A DNA stretch of 64,000 nt from Microvelia longipes (Eukaryota; Arthropoda; Insecta; Hemiptera; Veliidae). Position 1 is the first letter of the stretch. Each line of letters begins with the position of its first letter. Below, in pieces: positions 11,715 to 22,835 of this stretch. A program made the position numbers and the translations under genes. The stretch spans positions 7,616,137-7,680,136 of the forward strand of contig JACMZG010000032.1 in the NCBI GenBank assembly GCA_018340805.1. Direction: 5' to 3'. The notes beneath the pieces were generated by a model that saw only the letters and a list, made by a program, of their open reading frames with translations, had not been told where the DNA came from and did no database searches.

Positions 11715-12535
11715 TATGGGTTGACACTAAAAATACAACCTGTGATTTCATTTTAAATTATCCGTATTCAGATGTTTTGATGAGCTCCTCAGCGGTTGGT
11801 ACTGTAGTCTTTATCGATTGACATGTATTATTTGTTAGTAAGGAAGTATGTGTTAGTAGGTAAATATTGTAAGCACAGCTCAGATGATTTTGTTGTGTCA
11901 TAATTGTAGGTAATACTTGACAAGAAACCATTCTAATTTGTGGTCAGGATGATGATATCAAATCTAAAACTGTGATGTAAATTTCCGAGGTACCCCAAAC
12001 CAATTTGTTTAATTTCCTAGATATATATTATATACAAGTTATGGCATAAAGCACCTGAACAGGAAGAGAGTAATCTGCGCGCTAAATTACTCCTCTGTAG
12101 CATTTTAATTCAAGTCTATTAGAGGTGAATATTTCTTCATTTAGTCACTAACTGTGTTTTTAATTGTTTATTATTAAAAATTAAACAATAACTGCTTGTT
12201 ACGGCGCATCCTTGTAATATAATTATATTATTATTTTTATTAGTATTCTTTGGTTTTTCTTGTTTTCTATTAAAATAAGACGTTTGTAAATGTCTGTCAC
12301 GAAAGTCTCGGAGTAGCGAAATTGGAATTCCACAAGAATCCACTTGTTGCTCAAGTTTTTGTTTGTGGTTCATAACCTGAGTAGAAGATAAAGTAATCCC
12401 AACAAAAACTCCGTGAAAAAAGCAGCCAAGTCTGCGTAAAAAGTTATGATATAGTTTACGCCAAGTCTATCCATTCGCTGTTTTCATAAATTTTGAGAGA
12501 TATAGATGTTTATTTAATATCCGCAAAGTATGCGC
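11715..12535. other. Intergenic DNA, nothing recognised
   Basis: AT-rich sequence without family matches. The minus-strand frame at 12137-12373 has an Asn/Lys-rich low-complexity centre and no recognisable domain, so it was left out. Confidence 0.4.
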
Positions 12536-12752
12536 TCAAAAGCCGTACAAAATTTAACAGTTAAGAAATTTCTGACTACACAAGAACGCAGGTAAAATTA
12601 AGTAATCATGAATTTCTTCCTCAATTAATATTGAAAGTTTTTTTTCTGAATAGGTATTATCTATTTATTTATTCCATTTCTAATTTCGTTACTTAGCGTT
12701 CTTGCCAAGTCAGAAATTTCTTTACTGTTAAATTTTGCAAGGCTTTTGAGCC
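12536..12752. mobile_element. Inverted-repeat element, about 217 bp
   Basis: Arms of about 55 bp sharing CTCAAAAGCC, CAAAATTTAACAGT and AAGAAATTTCTGACT, in inverse orientation around a 90-bp AT-rich centre. It looks like a small MITE or foldback. No target duplication is clear. Confidence 0.65.
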
Positions 12753-12781
12753 ATATAACATATAAGTTTACAACTACTAAA

Positions 12782-13005
12782 TAAATAATTCCGGCGCGGT
12801 GGTCTGCTGTCGGGCGAATTTCATTAAATGCGTGTTTCCGTGCTAAACAAGCCTTTCTTGCTTATGCAAGAACCATGCCCATTGCGTGGTTCCGGTTCAT
12901 GCTTTAGAACCTAAGCAGTTACTCAATTGTCAAGCACTGCTCGTGACTCATTTTGTCTGTATTTTCCAAAGGAAATGCGCTAAAACCTTTAAACCGGCGG
13001 CCATC
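12782..13005 (+). mobile_element. Family B, single arm
   Basis: Starts AATAATTCCGGCGCGGTGG and continues through GTGTTTCCGTGCTAAACAAG and CAAGCACTGCTCGTGACTCA to TTTTCCAAAGGAAATGCGC. The opposite arm is missing. An extra duplication of a TTGCTTATGCAAGAACC segment is present. Confidence 0.75.
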
Positions 13006-13045
13006 TTACTGCCAAGCCACTGCATTATAAAAAAAAACGTTAAGA

Positions 13046-13790
13046 AGAGTCAATAACAAAATTTGACTACACACGACGTGAACGAAATTTCGGTAAATAC
13101 TAAATTTAACTCTTTTTAAAAACTAAAAGTGTATTCTTACGTAGATTTCGTCGCTGAATCCAAATATACCAATCATTTGATCCTAGCATGTAAAGTTATC
13201 GAAAAAAGTGTAATTAAACATTTTGCTGCGAATTTCAGACACGCATTTTTGACGAAAATTGCACTATCTTTTTTGATAGAACTAACCTTTTGAGAAGCGT
13301 TTTCTGCGATTCCTATCAAGTTTTACCCTCTGAATACAACGCTACCTTTATTTTTGTCCAGCCATGTTTACTTGTTGAGAAAAGTCAACACATAGATTTG
13401 ACTACACACGACGAGACCGAAATTTCGGTAAACATTAAAATTTCACTATTTTTAAAAACTAAAAGTGTATTCTTACGTAGTTTCGACGCTGAATCCAAAT
13501 ATACAATCATTTGATCCTAGCACGTACGGTTGTCGAGAAAAGTGTAATCAAATTTTTCTGGGAATTTCAGACACGCATTTTGACGAAAATTGCACTATCT
13601 TATTTTCGATAGAACTAACCTTTTGAGAAGCGTTTTCTGCGATTCCTATCAAGTTTTACCCTCTGAATACAACGCTACCTTTATTTTGTCCAGCCATGTT
13701 TACTTTTTGAGAAAAGTCAATAATAAAAATTCGACTAAACACTACGAGAACGAAATTTGGATAAATACTAAATTACAGGTAATTAGTAAA
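13046..13790. repeat. Tandem duplication, unit about 330 bp
   Basis: About 2.2 copies of a unit with TTTGACTACACACGACG, AGTGTATTCTTACGTAG, TTTCAGACACGCATTTT and GAGAAGCGTTTTCTGCGATT. Two short plus-strand frames (13290-13514 and 13590-13799) are the same phase of successive units and share the peptide RSVFCDSYQVLPSEYNATFI. Both end at stops and no function is evident. Confidence 0.85.
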
Positions 13791-13904
13791 AACCACTAAG
13801 GGGATGAAAAAGAAGCCTAACTGAGTTGAAATCTCGGCCCCTGATTACAAATGTGTTGCAAACACTTTCCCACCCAGGAAACAGATAATTAAAATTAAAA
13901 CCAG

Positions 13905-14105
13905 GTACAGGGTACCTCGAAACTTTTCCTCAAACATAAGATTCCCTACACTCATCCACCTTGTTTCGCACTCAGATAGTAAATACATCCGTTTCATTTT
14001 CAGGGGTCACCTATACAGAACTGACCACGCTCATTGCTGCTTAACTTTTCTGATCCCCCCCCCAAAACATATGGATATACTTATACCAAGTATATCCATA
14101 CTTTT
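13905..14105 (-). mobile_element. Family C fragment with 5S-like core
   Basis: Reads on the minus strand from the TATATCC block through GTTAAGCAGCAATGAGCGTG to the GGTACC-containing end. The second GACGAGC motif is partly lost. Confidence 0.7.
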
Positions 14106-14346
14106 TTTATGAACTAATTTTGAAGAACACTTATTTTAGAGAAGATATAGCCTAAATTACAATAGAAAAAAAAACAAAAACAAAAGAAAAAAACACCTTA
14201 AAGACATATCAAATATTTATATATGATTATATTTTGATAAGCATGTAATATAAATTGTGGACATGCTGCAAATAAACGGCCTCTAGTAGATCACTACCAG
14301 GGGGGGGGGAACGTACCAAGTTTTAACTGAATTTGATTGTTATTAA

Positions 14347-15579
14347 TTTTTACTTTTCCTCATTTATATGATAGGTATATAGGAAAAGTATTGTGTTTTC
14401 ATGTCTGAAACCTATATGTCACCACAATAATCCGTTTCAAAGGTCTGAGGTTTTCCCAAACTTGTCTGTCTTATGTGTGTGTGTGTCTAATAATCATCGT
14501 AGCTCCCAGTGTTTTATGCTAGAGAGTTGAAACTTTGTACAAAAATTAGTCTACCGCTGTAGTTGTGCTATATGGAATTTTTTGTCGGTATTTACCTACA
14601 ATAATGCTTCATCAAAAAGTTCGAAAAATTATAAATCGCGGAAAAAGGATTGAATGATGAATATGATTGAAATTTAGCAGGCATTAGTCATGTATAAGAC
14701 TAACATATGTGATGCTAAGTTTCATCTTATTATCAGCATTAGTTCAATTTTTATCGTATGACTTGTGTACGTTTTTTAAAAATTTTAAAAATTATCCCAT
14801 TGACTTGAAATTTGGTTTAAGTATACACCTTTACGTAATAAATAAATACATTAGTTTCATTTGTATTTAACGAGTATATTTATCATAAACGTTAAGCAGC
14901 AGCGAGCGTGGTCAGTGCCTGGATGGATGACCGCTGGAAATAAAACTAATCTAATTACTATCAGAGAACGAGTGAAGCGAGCCCGAAACGTTTTGCAGTA
15001 TAAATTTAATGACATGTATATCCCAAGGACGAGCGAAGCGAGTCTGGAGTAGGGAGGATGAGTGTAGCGAATTCGATGTAATGAGGAAAAGTTCCCAGGT
15101 ACATACTACCCGATTTTTTTAAAATTTGTTTAGAACGTGGAACAGGTTGTTTGATAAAAAATTGAACTGATGCTGATAATGAGATAGAACATGGCATATA
15201 TGTTAGTGGCATATATACATTGCTACATGCTTGCTAAATCTTAAACCGATCGCTACATGTTTTCGCGTTTTATGATAATTCGAAATTTTCGCTTTCATTA
15301 TTGCGAGTTAATGACGTCATTTAAAAAATAATTTTCCGAATCGCACAACTTTAGCTATAATCTGATTTTTTAAGCAAGCTTGGACTCTGCAGAAAAATAC
15401 ATAGAAACTACGATGACACTGTATGAGACATATTCATACAGATAGACAACTTTGTAAAAACCACTCAGGAGGTCTTAAAAACACGTGAAACGGATAATTC
15501 CGGTGACATCCCGGTTTCGGAGTGTGTAAGCAGAATACTTTTTCTATATATTTACGGTATAAATGAGGCAAAGTAAAAA
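14347..15579 (+). mobile_element. Family C element, complete palindromic copy with 5S-like core
   Basis: Left arm begins TTTTTACTTTTCCTCATTTA and the right arm ends with the inverse (TAAATGAGGCAAAGTAAAAA). The arms run about 480-500 bp each, including ATTATCAGCATTAGTTCAAT and its inverse near 15160-15185. In the centre, 14887-14945 resembles the 3' half of 5S rRNA, followed by two GACGAGCGAAGCGAGTC-type motifs and a GAGGAAAAGTTCCCAGGTAC end. No reading frame of transposase size is present. This copy shows the full architecture of the family. Confidence 0.8.
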
Positions 15580-16332
15580 TGAATAAAATTCTATATTGCT
15601 GTCGTTATAAAAACTTAGAATTGCAAGCTTATAATACCGGAATTGTCAAGGACCTGTAGCTGTATATGGAATCGGAATCTTGTCTTTCAAAAAACGGAAA
15701 CTGGTTAACCACAAACCGGAAACAGAATACGGACGGCATATCAAGTAATTACTAGTTATTAATTTTAAGTTTTACTTAGCGTTTCTTGATGCACGTGTGT
15801 GTGTGTGGGTTATACTTAATGTATAATATTAGACAATACTCGTGTACTTAACATGTTTACATAATATTCTACGCATTACTTATGTAATAGAATTAATGTT
15901 ACAATTTTATGTATTTATTACATAAATTTATTTATGCATTAATTTATTTGGAATAGGTTAATAAATAATAATATAAGTTTAACTACTATTAATAAATTGT
16001 TGCAATATCGGAGGAATTAATTTATAGTTAGAATACTTAAAGAGAAATAATTGCGGTCTATATCCAGATCTACATGCCGAATGAGTTACCATTGCATGCC
16101 TGCTTCGCTCCTGCATACTTCTTCTACTTGTTGCTCAAGTTTTCTCTTCATACTTTTAAGTGACAGATGTGGCCTATACTTGTTTGATTTGCCAAGACTT
16201 GCATCTGTTAGTTTTATATACTTAGCACGCCCATGCTCGCCAAAGATCTGCACAGATACATTAGTGTGAAAATAATTTATTATATTATATGAGAATCAGT
16301 TTAGGCCGTAGAATAGTTTTCATTAGATTAAA
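15580..16332. other. Intergenic DNA, little recognised
   Basis: AT-rich; a (GT)n run near 15797. The frame at 16051-16269 shows no domain. Confidence 0.4.
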
Positions 16333-16934
16333 TAATAGTTATTTATGCACCAGGGAGTAAAGAATGCTATTATTTCCCTGAGCAGTTAGTTAGTTCCTAA
16401 GGCGTAAGCCGAGGGAACAAAAGTATTTAACTGCCGAGGCGAAGCCGAAGAATTTATGTGTTTAACTCGTCAGGCAAAGCCGAGGAAGTTATGACTTAAC
16501 TCCTGAAACGAAGCCGAGGGAGGTAATTGCGAGGGGGAAAATGGCATTTTACTTCCAAGGTGCATACAAGAATTTATCTCCAGATGTCGATTTTATTTTA
16601 ATACATTTTGTTGTATTTAATTCTATTTTTTTGGGTCGGACCCCTTATAAATTTAGGGGGTGTTGCCTCTAATGAAATAATTGTTTTATTGCTCCAAACT
16701 ACTTCTTTTGACCTGAAACGAATTTTGAGCCAGTAATAAATTTTTGATCGGGTCCCGCTTATAAATTTTAGGGGTGCTGCCCCCCAAAATTTTTTTATTG
16801 TTCCGAGCTACAACAATGAATAAAAGTAACTTAGTAGTGAAAAGTAAATTTTTCTCCCTTGGGAGTGAAATGTGCTTCTTTACTCCCTAAAAACTAGTCA
16901 ATAATCTTTACATTATACTCCGTCTGGAGGTAAA
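16333..16934 (-). mobile_element. Family F element, internally deleted copy
   Basis: One end (TAATAGTTATTTATGCACC then AGGGAGTAAAGAATG) matches, in inverse orientation, the 40.6-kb end of the recombinase-bearing copy. The other end (CTTTACTCCCT, then CTAGTCA and CGTCTGGAGG) matches its 39.4-kb end. Arms contain repeated GGCGAAGCCGAGG-like motifs. The recombinase region is replaced by unrelated AT-rich sequence with two GGGTCGGACCCC-like segments. Confidence 0.7.
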
Positions 16935-17689
16935 CTACATTTAGTTTATCAATGCATGATTGTCGTGAAATAATTCTATTTGAAGTTATGTATTGAATTT
17001 TCTTTGCATAAATTAGCTTCATTAAACAAGAGCAATAGTATGCTGTGTGTTGTAGCGTAAATATTGTTGTTAAGAAAGATTACTAGTCCACCCTCGCTTT
17101 GGTAAGACAGACCAATATTCATTATTATTTTTGATTAGTATATCCCGAACACCGTAACAGGAAGGTATAGTTGCTTTTCCTTCGGATGCCGGAAAACTCA
17201 CTGCTTTGAATTTAGTTTACTTTTATATTAAACAAGATTCTTTTATGTTTATTAAATTCTGTCATTTTGATGTTCTCATTTCTTGCTTTGCCTTACTTAC
17301 GCTTTCTAAATAGAGTAAGTAATTATGTTACAGTGTAAGTAGTGAAGTCTAGTCTCTTCTCTGTTCTAAACTGTTTTTCCATATCGTATGATGGAGACAG
17401 ACACAAAGTTTTCATAATTAATCAATCGTGTCAATGTGAAGATTGTTACTTGTTTCTCTAAACGGTTCTACTTATTGTGTTCTACGTTATACTTATCTAC
17501 TTAAGTTCTACTTATTGCTCTGTGTGTCTGGTTGTTAAAAAGAAACGCGCAAAACTATTCCACAAGTTGTACTAATATACGACGATGCTGCTCAGCACGA
17601 AATTTCCTCCATTCACACAAAGCTCAGTTCATAAAAATGTTTCGCACGGGAATTCGCGGGAAAACAAGCCGAGATTTATATGAACAGAG
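16935..17689. other. Intergenic DNA, nothing recognised
   Basis: No repeat family or coding exon recognised. Confidence 0.4.
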
Positions 17690-17691
17690 GA

Positions 17692-17895
17692 GTCACCCGT
17701 GGTGTAGTGGTTAAGGTACGCGGCCAATACACAGAATGAATGGATTTTAGTCATGGGTTCAATCCCAGCACGGGCCTCTAGGTTTTTTATGAGAGTGATA
17801 AAAATTCTGCGTACCACGTCCTTCATAAGGGACGTAAAGCCGGTGGTCTCGAGCCTGTGCGCTGTCAGGTATTCGTTAAAAATCACTTACCCTAA
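17692..17895 (+). mobile_element. tRNA-derived SINE
   Basis: The head has an A box (GTGGTGTAGTGGTTAAGG), a B box (GGGTTCAATCCC) and a pairing CCCGTG/CACGGG acceptor-like stem. The distance between boxes is too long for a plain tRNA and no clean anticodon arm forms. The body continues with CTTCATAAGGGACGTAAAGC and GGTGGTCTCGAGCC. Pol III internal promoter elements are thus present, but activity is unknown. The minus-strand frame over it is spurious. Confidence 0.7.
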
Positions 17896-19026
17896 ATGAA
17901 ACTGGATATAGGCAAAATTTAGGACACTCATTGTGATTCGTTATGATAATATACTGTTTCTGTCTTGTAGTTTTAAGTGTGTGGAGGTTTGGTTTAACAG
18001 TGAGAGCACGTGTTCTTCCCAGTTTTGACTAGACATAAGAGTCAGTGAAAATATGTATGATTGCTTGAAAAAGCATGAGAGGAACCATAGAAATCCACGG
18101 CTCTTCTGTCTAGATTAGATAAAATATACCTACACTTGAAATTAAAAGGAGTAGAACACTATCTTAGGGAGCTGGCAAAAAGGGCCAACAACGTGGCCTA
18201 CTGCCTGGTAGTTACTACCACTCCCCCCCCCTATATAGCTACTACTATATGAACCGAAACACGTATTACATGTTAAAACTAAGCAACACCTTTCCCGTTC
18301 CACCCTACGCTATTTAAACTGCTGCAGTGTAGTTTTGCGTCCCTCATATAGAATATGCTGTGATCTCATGAGACTGAAGAGAATATAATATCTCTTCTTA
18401 AGTTCAAATTATCAATTTTTATCGATGTTATGTTATTAAATTTTTGAATAATAATAATTCGTTATTTTTAGCAGTTTTGCAATTCAATTAATACATGTAC
18501 GGTGTTTATATATTTTAATTAATAATTGTTTTTTTGTTTGTTTTAGGTAAGCTCAGCTGATTTTATTAGTTGTGGACGCAGTGGCTTTAAAAGTATGAGG
18601 TACTAGATTTTGGCAAAAAGAGCCATTGCAATGCTTCTCATCCTGTTATAAGAGGGAGGGAAGTAAATGTTATAAATGAGTCAAGTCTGTGTCGGAACTA
18701 GGGCAGGGAGTCGACAGTAAATCTCGCGTCTGGTCTGGTGGTTGCACTTTACTCAGATCCGTTGTAACTCCACCTCCGCCGTAACCAAGGACACCAACGT
18801 TACAATTACAAAATACTCGGCTCATTTAGAGTAAATCTTATTTTAATTACATACGTTACAGCAACACTGGTTTTAGAAAAAAATGTCAACTCATTAAGCA
18901 GTGCAGTGTTTACTGGCGCTGTGTTACACGCACTTCGTTCCTACTCAATATACACTAATGTACTATGCTTAATTAGTGATATCTTCAATTAAATTATTAT
19001 TATTAAATATTAATTTCAAAAAAATC
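17896..19026. other. Intergenic DNA, nothing recognised
   Basis: No family match or coding exon seen; a C-run lies near 18220. Confidence 0.4.
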
Positions 19027-19235
19027 AGGTACGGGGTACCTCGGAACATTTCCTTATCACATCGGATTCGCTTCGCTCGTCCTCAAATAGTAAATACATC
19101 CGTTTCAATTTCAGCGGTCACCCATACAGCACTGACCACTCCCAATGCTGCTTAATTTTTGTGATCCAACAAAAATATAGATAAACTTGTCGTATGAAAA
19201 CGAAACTTGATACACTTATTTATTACGTATAATTA
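19027..19235 (-). mobile_element. Family C fragment with 5S-like core
   Basis: Minus-strand copy: starts on the plus strand with GGTACGGGGTACCTCGG, has one CTTCGCTCGTCCTC motif, then the complement of the 5S-like core near 19115-19160. It runs directly into a family G segment. Confidence 0.75.
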
Positions 19236-19630
19236 GGTACTTTTTGGCCACTCTAAGTGACCAAAGAGTCGAAAGAACTATACCAAATTACCGGAAACAA
19301 AAATTACGGTCGATGAAAATTAAATTTCGAGTAGGGTGTCGTTTTTCTATGTATTCTTTGGTACTAAATCGATTAAATAAAACCGGTTTGATGCCAATAC
19401 AACCACTTAAAGTGACCAAAAATTCGAAAAAACGGTTCGGAAAAAAAATCGAAATTTCCGGAAAACCAAAAAAAAACGACCAGTAAACAACATATTTCAA
19501 GTGGGGAGTCGTTTACGATTTTTCGAGCAAATGAATTGAATGAAAATGGTCCGGAGTCAATACGAGCACCGAAAGTATTCAAAGCCAGGGTACATGGGTT
19601 CGAATCTTGGTAAGGACGATACTTTTTTAT
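19236..19630 (+). mobile_element. Family G repeat with tRNA-like B box
   Basis: Contains two related segments with AAGTGACCAAA and GAGTAGGGTGTCGTTTTT or a variant, then GGTCCGGAGTCAATACGAGC and the B-box-like CATGGGTTCGAATCTTGG. The overlapping frames on both strands (19244-19705) lie in this repeat and are not genes. Confidence 0.65.
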
Positions 19631-19668
19631 TGTTTTATTTACGGTATATGAGTTTAAGCAACAAAGAA

Positions 19669-20165
19669 ATGTGGCGCGATGATAAGCCGTGTTTTCACAT
19701 CCCATGTCTTGCTTAAGATTCTGATTTATGCTTTAGAACCTAAGCAAGTTATTATTATTAAAGATTGGGGTTGGAGTCGAGGATAGACCCCATTTGCACT
19801 GCGACTAGAAGTCTATTGTACAATCCTCCTAAGCAAGTACTCAACTATTAAATTATTTTGATAATAAAGTACTCAATTAACTCATTTTGTCTGTATTTTG
19901 CAAAGGAAATGCGCTAAAAGATAAACAGTAACTAACTTTAAACTAGTGCAAATAATAGTGCGTACTTCTAATTTTAGAGGCATAGTTTTGTGTAACCAAC
20001 TGGATAATTATGCGCATTTCCTTTAAAAATAAGTAGACAACATAAGTAACGAGCAGTGCTTGATAATTGAGTAACTGCTTAGGTTCTAAAGCATGAACCG
20101 GAACCTTAAGCAAGTAATGGAATGTTAAACACGGAAACACGCATTCCAATGGAAATTCGTGTTTT
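19669..20165. mobile_element. Family B hairpin, copy with nested LINE
   Basis: Palindrome with GTCTTGCTTAAGATTC-type left arm and CGGAACCTTAAGCAAG right arm, centre near 19930-19990. A short retroposon interrupts the left arm. Confidence 0.75.
19750..19838 (-). mobile_element. Short 5'-truncated LINE insertion with 11-bp TSD
   Basis: The 78-bp insert 19750-19827 is flanked by perfect direct copies of CCTAAGCAAGT (19739-19749 and 19828-19838). On the minus strand it ends CCAACCCCAATCTTTAATAA, with a (TAA)n tail, as expected for target-primed reverse transcription. The family B arm is otherwise continuous across it. Confidence 0.8.
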
Positions 20166-21240
20166 ATCCATAATGTCCTACATCCCTGAAGATGCCTCCC
20201 ACAGTGGAAGCGAAACGTCGGATTCTTCATCTACATTGACACGGTCACCACTGAAAGACCTAAATCTTCATCAAATGTTATCGTTGTCTTGAAAATATTA
20301 ACTTGCGGGTAGCGCGAGTAGACTTAGTCTGAGTTTGGTACCAAGTTTTAACTGTCAAGTATAAACACAGTTGTAGTTATGCGTGACACACACAGCACGC
20401 AGTATGATAAAACTACTCCGGACGCTAAAAACTGTCTCAACGGATAGTTATTGTGGTTTCGAATATATAGGGAGAACACCATACTGATACCTTCGGTTGT
20501 ATGTTAAGAAAAGTAAAAGTAATAATTCCCGTGTAGAGTGTTTGGAGTGATAAGGCTTGGTGTTATCAGATCTCAGTAGTTAAGGTGTGTGGTCCTTGGT
20601 CAATAATAGGACAGGTAACCATCTAATAAAGCGGTATCGTAAAGAGTTTCTTCTTACCCTACCTGGTATAGCTAAGTTTTAGGGTTTGGTCCTAGCTTGT
20701 CTTATAGAATATCTACGAGTCCAATCATTAGTAGTAGCTATAGTTTTCCTATCTGGTTGTTCTTTCCTTGCCCGGTATAACTTAGTTTTAGGCTTTGATC
20801 CAAGCTGCTTTATCTAAATGTTGAATCATTAACAGAAGGTCTCGATTCTTCTTAGAAATTTGTTCATGTTGCTATCAGCTTCTAAGCCTGATCCAGCCCC
20901 AAATGACGTCACCAGTCACCATTATTATGATTGATTACAACTTGTGAGTTAAGGTTGTTGGCAGCGCCGATAATGGAATAACGAAGGTAGTTATGGCATT
21001 AGATAAGGTATATTAGAGTCTAGTAGTGGCCCGATGTCGACATAACTCGGTCCTATTGTTTGACTCAATGTCAATATTACAATAGCGCCGCACCGACATT
21101 GATTCTTACTATAATGGAGAAATGCACCTAGTTTCGCTACTCCTGGGAAGAGGGAGACATCGTCCTCAATCATTTGATCGTCGTTTATCAAGAAAATAAA
21201 GGAGCTTGAGTTTATAAATACAAACCTATTAGTTGTAATG
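20166..21240. other. Intergenic DNA with minor repeat traces
   Basis: 20181-20222 holds a CTGAAGATG-hairpin-CGAAACGTCG segment. 20335-20400 is a short relic of the family C arm (ACCAAGTTTTAACTGTCAAG). 20640-20870 has two diverged tandem copies of a unit with ACTTAGTTTTAGGCTTTG, also seen near 37.6 kb. No coding exon is recognised. Confidence 0.45.
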
Positions 21241-21244
21241 AAAT

Positions 21245-21315
21245 GGATCCTTGTGGTGTAACGGTTAGGATGTGTGGCTGCCATCCAGAGCGTGTTCGAT
21301 CCCGGCCAGGGCATT
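21245..21315 (+). repeat. tRNA-like sequence (probable SINE head)
   Basis: Has TCCTTGTGGTGTAACGGTTA (A box like), a possible anticodon arm TGTGG-CTGCCAT-CCAGA, and TGTTCGATCCCGG (B box like). The acceptor ends do not pair well, so it is a degenerate tRNA or SINE head rather than a functional tRNA. Confidence 0.5.
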
Positions 21316-21762
21316 GAGGATTTTTATGCAAGAAACAAAATCCTTGTTACATTTTCCAAGAAGATGCTGCTTCTCTTGCTTCCGCGGCAGAAATCTCACT
21401 TTTTGGAGCTTATTGTTATTTGAGGGATAAAATCATCTTTTTCTATAAGCAACTATTCATACCTCGGGATCTGTATTATCCTTGCTTGTGTGGGTGCTAA
21501 CAACTTGCAAGAAAAAGGAAAAGTGAAATACAGTGTGATAAACATAACCCGGAGCAGCGGAATAGATGAAGCGTATTGACCTGAGCGTATGGTCTCGCTG
21601 CGTGTTAGGATTCCCGCCACAGCGCTTTCCAGCTAATATCTTGGTGCGAAACAGCTTAATTTTGGAAAGTGCTTGTACATTCCCCTGGGTTTAGGTTAAA
21701 TCTACATAGTAATTTGAGTTTGGTATTATCGTATGAAATATATTTATGTTTCTACCTCATAG

Positions 21763-22068
21763 CATAGAGATATATGTATACTAGAGGGGCCATAGCCATC
21801 TCAATACATTAAGAGTCGTGAAACATCATTTTGGGTCTCTTAGGGGCTCTGTGTAACCTCATTAAAACCTCTCCTGAGAGTGAGTTAAGGTTTTAATTAA
21901 TTACTTGTTTTCGGCTTACTGCACATTGTTTGTGTTTTGATCTACTATATAAGTCACTATAATTTTATTCTGTTTGTTTGATTATATAGACATTGGAAGG
22001 TGGTCAGGTTATTTGTCCAATGTTTCGAAATGCAAGGAATAGGGCCTCTCTAGTAATGTATCTCTATG
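21763..22068 (+). mobile_element. Family H MITE, complete, 8-bp TSD
   Basis: Terminal inverted repeats begin CATAGAGATATATGTATACTAGAGGGGCC on one side in two pieces (CATAGAGATA, ACTAGAGGGGCC) and close GGCCTCTCTAGTAATGTATC then TCTATG. Perfect 8-bp direct repeats CCTCATAG flank it (21755-21762 and 22069-22076). The 8-bp duplication and CA...TG ends fit a hAT-like non-autonomous element. No transposase is encoded in the 306 bp. Confidence 0.85.
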
Positions 22069-22076
22069 CCTCATAG

Positions 22077-22694
22077 TTTCAAGAGCAAACAAACTGAGTC
22101 TGGCTGTGGGGCACGTGTTGTGTCTAGTTAAAGCTATAGAAACTCATTTGTGTCACATCTCTTCTGTGAATTAGACGCAAAATGTCTGCATTAACACTCA
22201 TAAGGTCTAACACTATCTTCTATTTAAGAGAAAAAACAGCTCGACAACGTGGCCATAATTAGCTCCATAAATACTAATCACTAGTAGTAAACAAATTCCT
22301 AATCTTTATTGGCGGTCACCCAATCAATTTCTGACCGAGACCGATGCTACTCGATGTTCTAGATCTTATACAAGATCTTATACGTTCTAGATTTATACAA
22401 GAGATAATTTGAATTCGTAACCAAACTAGTATGCTAAGGTAGCATTTGTTAAATTACAATATATTAATAGCAACTATACTGTTTTGTAATGTTTGCTTGT
22501 GCGTTACCTTGACACTCTACGCACTGTGCTTAGCAAGTAGTATTAGGTAAGTCAGTATTAAGTTAATACCGGACAGTAAGGAGTCATTTTTCGAAATATA
22601 TTTGCTTTACAAAGCGATACAAGGACTCAGTCAGAATTAACTTAACATATTTCTAATAGAGTGTTAAGATCTTAAAACTTATCTGCCTCATTCA
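22077..22694. other. Intergenic DNA, nothing recognised
   Basis: Contains short direct repeats of a TACAAGATCTTATACGTTCT-like segment near 22370. No gene seen. Confidence 0.4.
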
Positions 22695-22757
22695 GAATAT
22701 ACAATACAAGGGAGTTAAATTGATGATGCCAATTTAACTCCCTTGTATTGTATATTC
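22695..22757. repeat. Perfect 28-bp hairpin
   Basis: Arms 22695-22722 and 22730-22757 are exactly complementary (the left begins GAATATACAATACAAGGG) around the 7-base loop ATGATGC. Pairing stops abruptly on the outer side. Confidence 0.9.
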
Positions 22758-22766
22758 AATGAAGTA

Positions 22767-22835
22767 AGGGAGGACGAGCGCAGTGATTTCCATGAGCCGA
22801 GGAAAATTTCCCAGGTATCCCGTACCCGATTTCTT
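22767..22835 (+). mobile_element. Family C, 3' end fragment
   Basis: GGAGGACGAGCGCAGTG followed by TTTCCCAGGTATCCCGTACC, the end of the C core region. The 5S-like part is absent. Confidence 0.6.

Noticed and set aside
13290..13799. Two related short frames as a duplicated gene
   Set aside because: They are the same phase of a tandem duplication, end at stops and show no domain.
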